A stretch of 64,000 nt of DNA, from positions 30,731,446 through 30,795,445 of the forward strand of contig NC_133899.1 of NCBI RefSeq assembly GCF_964199755.1. Direction: 5' to 3'. Made by a program: the position numbers and the translations under genes. This DNA is from Larus michahellis. Taxonomy: Eukaryota > Chordata > Aves > Charadriiformes > Laridae. Positions 12,302-25,272 of the stretch are shown here, piece by piece; positions within the stretch are counted from its first letter, which is position 1; every line of letters starts with the position of its first letter. The notes below the pieces were generated by a model, which saw only the letters and a list, made by a program, of their open reading frames with translations, had not been told where the DNA came from and did not search any database.

Positions 12302-15300
12302 CTGCAGTTTGAAGTATCCCTCAAAAATTAGACTTGGACAGTCAGACAGAAGGAAAAATTTAGCAAAAAAAGGTGGCACAACTACTTAATTTCCTGGATT
12401 TTGAGTTAACTTCTCTGTGTATTATCCTGTAGAACATTTCCTCTGACCCCATCCACAACTACACCTATTTATTTTATTGTGTCTTTTCTGTAGGTTAACT
12501 GTCTTGACCATGCTCACAAGATTTTTAACTCCCCTATATGTTGTGAGAAGGATGAATGTTAGAAAGATGTCATAGCAATGGGTGTATGGATATAGAAAAA
12601 TTGTAAGACTGAACTGGGGCAGAACAGTGAGAATAAGAGAGTTGTTTAAGATAAACAAACATAATTTATAGAGACATTCTAATAACCCTGCTCATGAGGT
12701 ATACCTATTTCCTGAACCTCTGGTCAATCTTCATCTGTCTACACTCCACAGGAAAAGAACCTGGTTTCTTTTCAGCTTAAAATGTCCAAGATATTTTGAA
12801 TATCTGCAGTATTGATATAAATAAATGGAAAGGCAATGGGAAAGAGAGCTACTCTGTGAATTGCAAATAAGAGCAAGGCCAGACATAGAATCCAGTCTCA
12901 TATTTTGATCACTTGAAACTCGTGGACAATTCTGATTTTATTGAACATATTTCCTGACATCCAGGTTGCTCTGATGCTAAAAAAACAAAAGTTTTGAAAG
13001 TTCTAATTCATTCTTTAAGTAACTTCAACAGTTACTCTACTTATCTAATGTTTACACCTGATACAACCAATGCATTTATCTTAAAGAACATTATCTTCAT
13101 AACATATTCTGTGAAGCCTGTGAGATGTAGTGAACCAGTGAATGTGGTTACTTACATGGCAATGTGCTAATAATAGTAGTGGTATGAAAGCAATGAGACT
13201 GTTACGAGAATGACTTTTAGGACAAACGATCAAGATAATTTTTAATTAAGCCTCTAAAATCATTCTTTGTTCATTTTTTAAAACTCTGGATAAACCAACT
13301 CCTGATTGCCTTTTAAAGGAACGTTACAGTTCTTGTGACTCCTCTCTTTCAAACAGTACTTTTCTTTTGCAATGTATCGTATCTTTCTTTGTGACAAAAA
13401 TCATTCTTCCAGGTTGCTGAAGAAGTCTCTTAAAAACTCCTTAAGATACTATCATAAGATTAGATAGTCAACTTGTATTAGCTGGAGCACCCAAAAACTG
13501 TTTAATAAGCTTTTAAAGAGTCTCTTAAGAGACCTTAATGATTTGTTTTAATAGCAATACAGAGGAAAAAAAAGTACCTGACTTTTTTTTTTTCCTCATC
13601 TTGCTATTTCTTCAAGTGCTCTTTTGGCTGAGAGCAGCTCATTAGTGACTGCTTCCAGCATATGCTGTCTTCGTCTTTCTCCATTTCACAGTCTGTGAAG
13701 ACTTGTTGTGTTTCAAACTGATCAACTTTCCAGATTCTTCTTTTGCTTTAGTCTTCTAAAATCCTTCCAAAATATTTAGGATGCTGCTGTGATTTTTTTT
13801 TCTGCAAAATGTATTTCATAAAGACAGGAAATAAATCAGAAATTGCATTCTAACATTCAAATTGTGAACAAGGAGCTAAATTCCCCAAACTAGTGGCTTT
13901 GTCAGACATATCTTTGGTGTAATTAATCCAATAAGCAGTTTAAAGTGGAAAGAATAAGATGGGGCAAATCTTCAAATGATTACCTAAATTTTAAGAAATA
14001 CGTAGGTGCTAGAAGAAACCGATGTGTACCTACTGATTTGCTCGAAGCACCTATGATGAAATGGAGACATTTTGTTCCAGCTGATACAGATTTGGGTTAA
14101 AATGTTAAAACTGCATCAGCTGATCCCTTTTCTCACTGCTGTAACTTGACTAACATTGTGCTCAGTCATCTGACTTGAAATAAGCTGCCTAAAATTGTCT
14201 GCCTTGGTGCTACTGTGTTAGCAATCTGCAGCAATGTCCTCCACCTGGTCAGTAAAATAGGAATGCTGTACTTAATGTTCAGATTGTAAATTGAGCCTGT
14301 AGCTCTTGATTTGGTATCTTCCTTTCACTGAGCTATTCCTGAAGTTTCTCAGCACCTACCTGAGTTTTGAGGTTCTGAGAAACTTTTAGCATTCAAACTT
14401 GTTGCCCTTCATCTTTCTCCAGCTGCTTAAATCTTCTCTTGTATTTGCTTATCTGCTGTTCTGCACATTAATTTCCAACCCCCTTTGAAACCTTCCCCAT
14501 ATCACAAGAATTAATTTTACACAGCATGTGCTATGAAAAACTTGAATTCCTCCTGTTAACATTTGACATCTCTTCCCGAAAACAAAGACAACCTGATGAA
14601 CAGGTTTGAATGAAAGGGCAGGATGACACAGTTGCTTCTCAACATACATACATTACTGTTCCAAAGTGGCTTCATGCATTTAAGAATTTACTGGTTTAGT
14701 AGCAGGTATTATGATGCTTGCGAAGTAAACCAGAATTGTTTCCAAGCACTGAAAATGTCCTAGTGCTCTAGCAATCTCTGAGGGAGAAAAGCAGCCTGTT
14801 CCTCTTGTAAAACAGTAGGAAGACCCAACTCACCAGGAAAAATATTGCCAAAGACCTGCGTGAGATTCGTGTGTGATGTGCTCCCTCTCTACTCTCAGAT
14901 AAGATTACCAAAGACAGATTCCTTTTTCAGCTCCACCAATCAGGTTTTTCACCTGAAGTTTGCTTCAAGAAAACTTGCCTTAATATACGGGATATATTAT
15001 TGCCTTTTTAGTAGTACTTTGCAACCAAATATTGTACCTGAAGTACTTGCAGATTAAAGTTACAGATTTCTGTACCCTGTAGGAAGGGTTTGTATCTGAA
15101 AGGGCAATATATTTTTGTATTTTTAATTTTAACTAATTCGTTAGATTCCTAATCCAGTTCTCAATGTATTATGTTTCTGTTCATCCAGTTCCTACATGGT
15201 TTCCCGTGAAATCACAGAAACTGACGCAAGACTACTGCAGCTGGGTAATATTGATTCACTACCCTAAGACAGGAGGAATCAGTCAAACGGGATTTTGCAT

Positions 15301-16499
15301 GTGAAATGGAAAATTTACACTGACTTTCCCTGTAGGTTAGATGTGCAATTTGTACTGACAGAGATAGCCTGGTCTTGTTCATTGAGCTGCTCGATGTTTC
15401 CGAGAGCACAATAAGAAGCCAGATCTCTGTTAAACTAAACTCCCTTATCTTCAGAACCCACCATCTTTCTTCCATGTCTGTTGTACAGAAAACATGACAG
15501 TAAACAGCATTAAATTAATTTTACCATTGTTGTAGCCAAGATTACTAAGAAATCAACTAATAGTCTCTTTTAGAAATCTGTTTAGCATTTTCCTTCCTTT
15601 TTGAATACCCTTATCTTGAAGACATACTATCTCAAACAGATTTTATGCAGACACTGATGGTGTCTACTGTATCTATAAGAAATGTCATCAAAGCTTTAAC
15701 CCCAAAGGACCATACTAGAGATAGAAATACCTTGATTCTATTTGATTATTCAGTTAAATTGAGTTAAGAAAAGTACCTAGGCGTACTTCTCTGAATATGA
15801 TCAGATGTTCCTTTACACTCTCCGCAGCAGCAAAGGGAACAGATAAGATGGATGCAGGCAGAAGGACCCTGAAATCAACAGAAGTACTGTAGGTATTTAC
15901 TCCTTATCTTCTTATAGACCCAGGTGTAACACCCTAGTAGAAATGGATGCATGTAATAGGATGAAGCATCAGAGAAAGTAATAGACAAGGGAAATTAGAA
16001 AAGACATGAACAATAATGAAAAAAAAGTACTAAGGGGAAAAATGTAGTGAAGGGGAAGCGTAACAGAGTTCCCAGCTCATTCGCTCACTGAGCTCTTCTT
16101 TTGCTTTGTCAAAACCTGACATTTCTCCCTGGAAATGTTGAGTGGTTTAAACCCCTATGAAATTTGAGAGTTGCCAGCGCCTTAAGAGCTAGTCCGCTCC
16201 TGCTTTATACGTAGTGCTGCTGCCTCAGCAAGGTAAATACAGTGAAAATTAGCCAGCAGCATGTCAGAGCTGCTATTGCCAGAATTAGACAGTGACTTTA
16301 ACAAGGTTGACTATTCTTATTTTTGAATCTTGTTCTCTCTGTACGCAAACTTTCCTCCTCAACCTTTCTTTTCTGAATGTTTCAAATTTTTGAGGTACAT
16401 CTCTGGCTTTACAAGTTGTCCTGAGAGCCTTGTGGTAGGGATCTCACTCCTATTTTAGACAACAGGTTAGTGATGGATTTTTTTTTAGAATAACTGAGT

Positions 16500-16925
16500 A
16501 ATTTAGGTCACCTGTTCCAACTCCGCTGCTCAAAGCAGGGTCCTCTGTAGTTACCTTAGGTTGCTCAGGGCAGTCAAATTCTGAGTATCCCCAAGGCCTG
16601 AGGTTCCAGAACCCCTCTGGGCTGCTTGTACCAGTGCTGGTTCAGTCCCACAGTGAAGAATTCTCCTTATATCTGATTGGTATTTTCCTTGCTGCAATTT
16701 GTTTATGTTGCTTCTTGTCCTTTAATTGTTCACATGAATGGAGAGTCTGGCTGTGTTTTCTAGTGAGTGTTTATAGAGGTATTTGAATTAGATTAATTAG
16801 ATCATCCCTTTCGCTTCTTCAGATTAAAAAAGAAGCCTGCTCAGTCAGCTTCTCCTTGTGTGTCATTTGCTCCATCCCTTTAATCATCTTGGTGGCCATT
16901 TGCTGGGCTCATTGTAGGGTGGCTA
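16500..16925 (-). mobile_element. Old antisense CR1 LINE 3' fragment
   Basis: Read on the minus strand this is the CR1 ORF2 C-terminal region and 3' UTR: a segment resembling ATCATCTTGGTGGCC (antisense), the reverse-transcriptase downstream region, then GACCCTGCTTTGAGC-like sequence near 16540. It is strongly decayed, with many substitutions and no open frame, and is older than the other copies in the window. The 3' boundary is approximate. Confidence 0.7.
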
Positions 16926-19900
16926 GAGGGCTGCTACAATTCATCAGTTCTCCGTGGTGCTGGACGCACTGGTTCCTTCATGCCATCTCTCTTTCAGGCT
17001 GTTCACCTCTAAGAGCATTTACAGACTATCTTCCTTGTAAACAAATCCATGCAGGAAGAGTGGAGGGCAGCAAGAGCCACCCTAGAAGCTTTTTGCCACC
17101 ACAGATTGTGTTTCAACAAGGTAGTGCAGAGGATGCTCTGCAGAAGGATATGCCCATGTGTGTCTGCATACAGATTTGCTCACAAAACTAGAGACCTTAA
17201 TGACCAAGGGATTGCAATACTTGCCAGTTAACTAATCATTCCCACTTGAGACCGTATTTCATCAGGCAATTCCATAGCCATTCGCTTCCAGACTCTCAAT
17301 TAACAATTAAGTGAGAATGCTGCCCTGCAAAAACACTGGATAAAAGAGCTGTGCTCTGCCTTTATTAATCTGCATATGCAGTGACCATCCAGAATACTCC
17401 TATATTGCTCCAGAAGTCAAGGAGTTTAGGAATAGCGGACTGCAGTAGCCAGGGAAATCAATTAACCATTTTGTTACTTATTCTGCCTCCTGTCAAAACA
17501 GTCATCACTATATCAAATAGTACGCCTGTACTGTAGAGAAATTCAAGATAGCTTTACTAAGTGCAAGTTCCAGGAGCATCCAACTGTGACAACTTGGTGT
17601 TTCAACTTTCATTTCTCTAAGAAGTTCTTACCTCTCTGATGCCACAGCTCCTTGGCTTCTAGTAGGCATATATGAAGCTGCCATCTGCAATGCAGACAAA
17701 CACTGAGGAAAATAAACCCATTCGTAATGTTTCAGCCTAGGTGTCCATTATTTAATAGTATCACCAGCATCTTCCTTGTTACCGGCAACTTACATTGTGA
17801 ATTCTGAAGATTGCATAATTATTTTTAATTAAGTGAGAGCAGATGCTATGTTAATTTGTGTAGGAGTGCATTTTATTTTAAAATTTCACAGAAAATGAGC
17901 CATGAGTTTGTTTTTAATTTGAAATTTTTGAGAACAAGAGTAAATGCAACAGATTAAAAAGCCAAAATATTGCTAAATGTCTTATTAGCTCTAGTATAGT
18001 TTCATCAAAATTATATTACATAATTACACATCTGCTTCTTCTATAATACAATGGAGAAGAGGAGGAAAAAACCTCACAAAAATCCTTGAGAAAATGTTAT
18101 TTAAGTACTTTCAGAAACAATATAATTAATAAAGGGATCTTTTCACAATCTGATAGAACTAAAATAAAATCAATGACATTTCACCGTGAACTTTACTCTT
18201 GTAGTCACAAAGTAAAATACTTTTTAAAAAGACATTTGTAATTTAAAGCAAAGTGATTCCATTACACACTTATGTCTATCCCTTTGCTTATGTAAGGAAT
18301 ATGCTATTTGAGAGCAAACATAGTATCTGTACTGATCTTATGATCACATTCCACAAACTGTTTTTTTGAGGACGCTACAGGAAAGCAACAGAAGGGGAAA
18401 GACTGATGGTGAGAAGGGAAAGAAAGGAAATTTCATGATTTCTAGGAAGAAGCAAGGCGACAGAATGGTTTCCTTTGAAACCAAAATGAGGAAATTTAGA
18501 AGATCATGTGTGGGACCACAAAGAAACATGTACTGTTACTTGAGTTTGTAGTGTATCTTGGTACTACACCAGCCATAGTGATTGCCATTCTTTCTCAGGA
18601 AGCAGGCCAACTGGATGCATGGTATAAGACTGGGAAAAGGAGTAAGCATCCTTCCAGCCAGAAAACCTGTAGTGCCCTGGGAACTAGGCTAGAGTAAGGG
18701 CTCAGGAAATTTTCAGCCCTCCACTTCCTCACCCCCAGGAATGAGTAGCTCTGAGATCGGTCTTTGCCACCAGGACAAAGCAGCTTGCAAATTTAGGGAA
18801 GAGTTATGAGGCTTGCAAGAACTACCCATGCAAATGGTGTGCCTGTCAGAAGGGCCTGCCAAGAAGTGGTGTTGTAGCTATGTGGGACAGCAGGCTTCTA
18901 TGACATGCTCCTATCAAAACTCAGTGCGGATAACAGGCAAGGAACAGAATGGACACAACTGGCTTGAACTATTTGGCTCTGTGAACCCATAGCCAGGTTT
19001 GGGCTCAATTATGAAAGATTAAAAAGGGATTCTATAGCTCTCTAGTTTGAGCTCCTTCCAGTGTAGATCAATAAAATACTTGTGCTCAGAAAAACACTCT
19101 CACTTTTCTGTCTGCTGGAAGTATATACCAATGAAAAGAGAACATGTTTAAAACAAGATCTCTTCCAATAATACAGCTAACTTACACGAAAATATTTGGT
19201 AGCGGCTATAAATATCTGGAAATTTTGTATTAACACTTTGCTATAAATTGCATTGGCGTGGGTTTTTGTGCTATTTCTAAAATAGAGATAGTGGAAGCAT
19301 ATGTCCAAATCATACTAATTTATTGTAATAATTTTAGCAATTCAGGGAAAATTCATACATCTTAACTTTTCTTCATAATCCATGAAGTTTCCCTATAGAT
19401 GAATTTATCCCATTGTCACTCTGGGTTATTCCAAAAACTAATAGGGCAGACATCTGGAGAATAAGCATCTTTCAACACAATTGTATATCATGTGGGTTAC
19501 ATTGTTTTCAGATTTATCAGAAAGGCTGAAAAGCAGCAGGGATGTCTGCCACATCTATGCAAACTTATTATGTTCAATACGAATCTCGCATGTGGAGAAA
19601 AAGAAAATAACAGAACTGCTGTAGCAGGTATAAGGGAAGCCTGAAAAGTAAGAATTCTACTCAAGCCCTCCCTTTATTTAAAGCACAGGGCTAAAAAGCA
19701 GTCTAAATCTGACCAAATGCTTGTGGATTTTCATGATACTGAAGTGAAGCAGAAAACAGGAACAAAGACTTTTTTAGAGAAATGCATGTGGTTCTGTATG
19801 CCATATTTTGCCAACTGCTGTAACTGCAGCACTTCAAATACTTCCACTGGAAATAATTTATTTTGCAGAATTGCAGTGAAGTGATGTACCCAGTGTTAAA

Positions 19901-21764
19901 ATGGAAGATAGGAAGTTCTATGCTTGAAGACTTACTATAAATCCTAAAGGAAAAGGCAATTTAGACAGATCCATCTTGCACGTTTCTGGAATCTTCATTG
20001 CTACAGATTTATTATATCATTTTTTGGCTGTTTTTGTCTCAATCAGTCATGCAGCTGTTGCTCAGGAGCGCAGCCAGCTGAGGTAGGCTCTGGGTAGTTT
20101 CAATCTTGTCCTTGGAGGCAGAGCTTTAACTTCGTGCTTTTTTTTTCCTCTTTATGTGGAAGTTTGTGGAATTAGACCTTGGCAAATATTTTGCCTGTCT
20201 CTAAGAAAGTAGTATTGTTCCTTTCAGTATTTTGCATGGTCAGTACAGCCTCATCTCTGTCAACAGTACCAAACTACATCAAGGCACTGCTTCTCATGCT
20301 ATGAAGATCGTCACAATCAACTAACACCAACTTCACTCAGAAAAATGGCAATAATTTTCTCCTGCCTATTAAGTAGTGTATGTTGCTGCTCTTTTCTAAG
20401 AGAAAGATAGCGACTTTCTTGCATTTTTTTGCTAAATCTTTTTATGACTCCTAAATACAACAGTATTCCCATAATGTAATTTTCATAGGAAGGTACTCCC
20501 TTTCCTTGCAAGTTGTACATCTCCAAAAAGGATAAAAGCCCTTTTACATTTCACATTTTTTGTTTTATAGGATAAAACCGGAATGGTTTGCTCATGCCTG
20601 AGGGAAGGACGGCACCTGTACTTTGTGCTCTTTACTCCGGAATTAGTTTCAGGTCCCTCCAGCATCATGCAGTACCCTCATAACTCTTTAACCAGGAACT
20701 ATCTGTGCACTAAAGCCCAGCAACAAGGGAAAGTGACCTACTGTTGAACTTGAGAACAGCAAGTACTATGCCCTAGATAAGTATTTCCTTTAGTATCAAC
20801 AGGTAGCAGTTTAAGGTACCATAAATTAAAGCTATTTTTCTCACAAGGTAAAAAGGGCATCTTGCTTTCCTTTTTTGCTAAATAACATAGTTCTTCACGA
20901 TGATGCTAGCCTACTGATAGTTATCAGGAGAGGTAAATAAGAAGAATTTCCTACTTTTTCTTGGTATCACTTGTTCAATGAAGCCAGCTGCTGCTGCTTG
21001 TTCCCTTTACTGTATTTCTCAAAGTAAAGTCACTTTACTTTCCTACTAATTTTAAATTTAATTTCCTGACCATTCAATGCCTTTTCAAGAGTGCAGTGCT
21101 GGTCTACCCCAGCCAATGTTCTTCTAAGATATTGTGAATCATAGAGTTAAAAAAGGCAGATGCCCAAAGGAAGTGCTACATTTTGCTGTCCTACTTATGA
21201 CTCACGTCAGGGGATGAAAGTAATATTGAACAGTATATAATGCAATATGGGAGCACCAGTGTCATTCGACAGCAAACACCTTTCATTATTTACACAAACC
21301 TTTAATGTACTTGTGGATATACCAGGTGAATGGCAAGTCAACAAAGGAGTTATTTTGTACCTCTGAGATGCTCTGACCTGGAGCAGCTGGTGAGGATGTT
21401 TCTTCTAGAGACATTTCACCAGTTGGAAATAGCTGCCCAGGAATATGTTGGTTACAGTGAGGAATCCAAGTACATAATGCCTCAAAGAGAGTACCAGGTC
21501 TCTCTAGAACCTTTTCTTTCAGCACAAAAATATGCACCATGGATGTTCTGCCAGCACTGCTCTACCACTGTCTTTGTTAGCTAAAGTTCACTTCAGGCAG
21601 GAATGGAGAGAGACAAGTTGCTCTTGCTTTTGACTCTCATCACATCCACTGAGGTCTTGGTTCCAGGCACAGCCTGTCTGCTAATATACTGCATGTACAA
21701 GAAGATCTGGTATGCTAGCCCACAGCTCACTTTTAGTAAGTACAGGTCTCAGGTGCGAGTTGGT
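16926..21764. other. AT-rich noncoding stretch
   Basis: No gene or repeat is supported. A possible very old CR1 tail trace (ATCATAGAGTTAAAAAAGGC, about 21137) is too degraded to call. Confidence 0.6.
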
Positions 21765-22249
21765 ACTAAGGTGTTGGAGCGTGTCCAGAGAAGGGCTACA
21801 AAGCTGGTGAGGGGTCTGGAGGACAAACCTTATGAAGAACGACTGAGGGAGCTGGGGTTGTTTAGCCTGGAAAAGAGGAGGCTGAGGGGAGACCTCATCA
21901 CCCTCTACAACTACCTGAAAGGAGGTTGTAGAGAGATGGGGGCTGACCTCTTCTCCCTGGTGACAAGTGATAGGACGAGGGGAAACGGGTTCAAGTTACG
22001 TCAGGGGAGGTTTAGATTAGATATTAGGAGACATTTTTTCACTGAAAGGGTTATTAAACATTGGAATAGGCTGCCCAGGGAGGTGGTGGATTCACCATCT
22101 CTGGAGGTGTTTAAAAAAAGGGTAGATGGGGCACTGAGGGACATGGTTTAGAAGTGGCTCTTGTCAGGGTAGGCTAAAGGTTGGACTCGATGATCTTAAA
22201 GGTCCCTTCCAACCTCAACAATTCTATGATTCTATGATTCTATGATTCT
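21765..22249 (+). mobile_element. CR1 LINE, 5'-truncated sense copy
   Basis: It holds the C-terminal end of CR1 ORF2: [20 protein letters not shown], then [20 protein letters not shown], the [19 protein letters not shown] block and [18 protein letters not shown], ending at a stop near 22151. A 3' UTR (GGACTCGATGATCTTAAAGG) and at least three ATTCTATG tail units follow, to 22249. The frame of about 127 residues has no stop, which suggests a fairly young copy. The long frame starting upstream at 21603 is a chance extension into flanking DNA. Confidence 0.92.
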
Positions 22250-23464
22250 AATAGTTGAGAGATGATTAGGAGCACCTTTTCTACATTTCCATTCAGCTGT
22301 TACTGACTATGGATATGTTTATTGTGCTTTCAGTATAAAACTGGAGAATGAGACTTTAAATTCACCTGTGACTTTCCCTGAATGTCACTCACAGTTGGGT
22401 ATCACAACTCACCTCCTTAATAGCTAAGCCACTACACTTCATAATCATACATCAGGGAATGTGTGCTCAGTCTTTGCTACCATGAAGGACTATTATTTCA
22501 GCTGAAAGTCAATTACATCCAATGACACAGAAATATGCTCCACACGTGCTGGAGTTTCTGAGCTGGGCACAAAAGCTCCCTCACCATCTCCTATTAAATC
22601 AGTGCTGGTGGATCTGACCAGAGACAACAACAAAAGCAAGCATCCCCTCTGGAAAGTTTTGTAACAGACAAACAATTCATTCCTTTGGCACCATGGAGGA
22701 GTGTAGCCATGAAAACTGTATCATGGCAAGTCACTGCAATGATTCTCTTCATAATCCCTACAAATAAAGAGGGAGTTGAATACCCTCACCTTTATTAGCA
22801 GAAATCGCAGCAGATCCTCTTGCCATTAATGTCATATAAGAGGACAACGTGTCTGTGGCCTCTCAGCTTCTTCTCTAGGCTGTTTCTGCTCTTCTTTCTC
22901 TCCCTCTATTCAGAATAAAATATTAATGAGCACTCTTCAGAGCAAAATTGGCTGAAAATGGTATCTAGGGATAAGCAAATATAAATAAAGTTAAGACTGC
23001 ACATATCTCTTGAGTTCTCAGGGGTAGGAAAGCTGGTTTAAGTTAGGAAAACTTTTCAAGGAATAGTTACTTTTGTTTATGACAAGCTGTAGCGTAGCCT
23101 ATATGTAAGGACTAGAATATCTTTCCAGCTAGATTTTCACTCAGATGATGAATGCTCTTATATATTGGACACAGGACTATATATGACAGTCCATAATAGT
23201 TATTTTTGATTAAAATATTTCAAAATGCTTGTTAAGACATAGCTCCAGTGCAGTGTCAATATTTTAACACTGTTGTTCAAATTGCATCTCCTCAGAGGAA
23301 GCAGTAAATTACACTGTTCTCACACAGTCATTAGTACTACTGAGAGGCAACTCATTGATATTTTGGTAGCATCATACTTGTTAAATGCACATGATGGCAA
23401 TCAATACCAAAAATTATGAGGTGTCAATACTCTGATGGTGTTTGTAAGAGTATTCTGGACATGA
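22250..23464. other. Noncoding stretch between two CR1 copies
   Basis: Nothing was recognised between the 21.8 and 23.5 kb CR1 copies. Confidence 0.6.
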
Positions 23465-24083
23465 CCTGGCAATGTGCGCTCGCAGCCCAGAAAGCCAACC
23501 ATATCTTGGGCTGCATCAAAAGAAGGTCAAGGGAGATGATTCTGCCCCTCTACTCCACTCTGGTGAGACCCCACCTGGAGTACTGTGTCCAGCTCTGGAG
23601 TCCTCAGCACAAGAAAGACATGGACCTGTTGGAACAGGTCCAGAGGAGGGCCACAAAAATGATCAGAGGGATGGGAAACCTCCCCTTATGAAGAAAGGCT
23701 GAGAGAGTTGGGGTTGTTCAGCCTGGAAAAGAGAAGGCTCCAGGGAGACCTTATTGTGGCCTTTCAATACTTAACGGGGGCTTATAAGAAAGATGGGGAT
23801 AAACTTTTTAGTAGGGCCTGTAGTGATAGGACAAGGGGTAATGGCCTTAAATTAAAAGAGGGTAGATTCAGACTAGATATAAGGAAGAAATTTTTGATGA
23901 TGAGGGTGGTAAAACAGTGGAACAAGTTGCCCAGAGAGGTGGTAGATGTCCCATCCCTGGAAGCATTCAAGGTCAGGTTGGACAGGGCTCTGAGCAATCT
24001 GATCTAGTTGAAGATGTCCCTGATCATTGGACTAGATGATCTTTAACACAAACTATGCTATGAGTCTACGATTCTATGATTCT
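23465..24083 (+). mobile_element. CR1 LINE, 5'-truncated sense copy, frameshifted
   Basis: It starts inside ORF2 at the [18 protein letters not shown] block and continues through [21 protein letters not shown] frameshift falls just before the Y-E-E-R-L motif (about 23685), after which the frame resumes as [20 protein letters not shown] and runs to ALSNLI. The tail ACGATTCTATGATTCT ends at 24083. The element is dead. Confidence 0.9.
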
Positions 24084-24629
24084 TGTATACCACCTGTGCT
24101 GCCTTCCATGGCTTAGCCTGACTCTGTTCAGTACTACCCTGTCATACTGTCTCTTCCCGTGTCCTGCTGTTCAGAGGATGCCAGAATTATTTGTCTTGAC
24201 CCACCACTCCAGGAGCAGGGAAGGGGGCAAGAGAGGTTGTGATGAGGTAAAGAATTCTGTACCACAAGGAGAATGGGAGGGTCCCAGTAGTCCCAGTCCT
24301 ACCTCGTAGTGCAACCTCCAATGCAGAACAAAGTGCCCAGGAAGAGTCCCAGATTCCTACTGAAAGAGACTCTCCAACCCACCATCATCTACTCTGAAAC
24401 CACACTGAAACCTGTCTAATGGCACTGTGACACTGTCTATCATGAAATAATAAAAATTTCTGCCATTATAATTATTACTCATGGCACTCAAGACAGTAAT
24501 AACAGGAAAAGCCTGGATGATCCACGTCTTATAACTTCAGGGATAACAATACTCCAAATCCCATCACCCTGCACATTCCTTTGCCACTCTATGCAGGCCC
24601 GTAACATATGCACTGTGGCTAAGTGATGC

Positions 24630-24766
24630 CTGAACTCTCTCCTAACTCCTGGCAGAGATCAGTGTTTAAGAGGCATTTGGACAATGCCCTTAGTAACATG
24701 TTTTAACTTTTGGTCAGGCAGTTAGTTGGACTAGATGATTGTTGTAGGTACCTTCCAACTGAAATA
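24630..24766 (+). mobile_element. Short CR1 3' end fragment
   Basis: GCAGAGATCAGTGTTTAAGA-type sequence, then a degenerate GGACTAGATGATTGTTGTAG and ACCTTCCAACTGAAAT, match the last 130 or so bases of a CR1 3' UTR in sense orientation. It abuts a TTTTCC microsatellite in place of the usual octamer tail. Confidence 0.65.
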
Positions 24767-24826
24767 TTTTCCTTTCCTTTTCCTTTTCCTTTTCCTTTTC
24801 CTTTTCCTTTTCCTTTTCCTTTTCCT
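24767..24826 (+). repeat. (TTTTCC)n microsatellite
   Basis: About nine to ten near-perfect TTTTCC hexamers lie directly downstream of a CR1 3' end. This is a polypyrimidine tract that probably grew from the element's tail. Confidence 0.9.
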
Positions 24827-25133
24827 ATTCATCATGAGCGTACTGGATCCACATAGGCTGTCATGGTCCCTTTTTGTTTAGAGCATTGCATGTCATACTG
24901 TTACAGTCAAATTGTTAACCACTGGAATAAAAAGTGACACTTTTGAAAAGGATTTGGAATTCTACTTCATCTACTTTTTCAGTTCTCAGACTCTTTCATT
25001 TAGTTCTCCATACTGAGTGTATAAATACTGATATTTGATGTGGCTCTACAGTGGTTACAGAGGTAACAATTTCTTTCAGCTACATGACAGGAGTTTTCAA
25101 GGACTGAATGTGAGATGGCTGACACGAATTATG

Positions 25134-25147
25134 TTTTTTTTTTTTTT
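25134..25147. repeat. Poly-T run
   Basis: Fourteen T bases, 125 bp before the 3' end of the antisense CR1. Confidence 0.85.
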
Positions 25148-25272
25148 GTAGATTCCTAATTCTGACTTCATTCCTTGCAAAGGTGACTCTTTGGTTACCA
25201 GCTGGCTTTGGAGATTCCACATCACAGAAACAAAATGATAGAAAAGGAGAAGTACTTGTACTTGCAAGAGAC

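Larger units (their letters stand above)
4000..16499. other. AT-rich noncoding stretch
   Basis: Apart from the simple repeats and the 12.2 kb exon candidate listed separately, I see no gene, RNA or transposon. It may be intronic to the minus-strand gene or intergenic. Open frames are short and of chance length. Confidence 0.6.

Noticed and set aside
15212..15475. Minus-strand frames after a good acceptor (TGTTTTCTGTACAACAG), including a protein-like NRDLASYCALGNIEQLNEQD in another phase
   Set aside because: The plausible peptide and the good acceptor are in different frames separated by a stop, and no convincing donor follows.
21603..21764. Hydrophobic N-terminal extension in front of the CR1 frame ([15 protein letters not shown]...)
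   Set aside because: It is host flanking sequence that happens to be in frame with the CR1 fragment. No promoter, homology or splice evidence makes it a gene.
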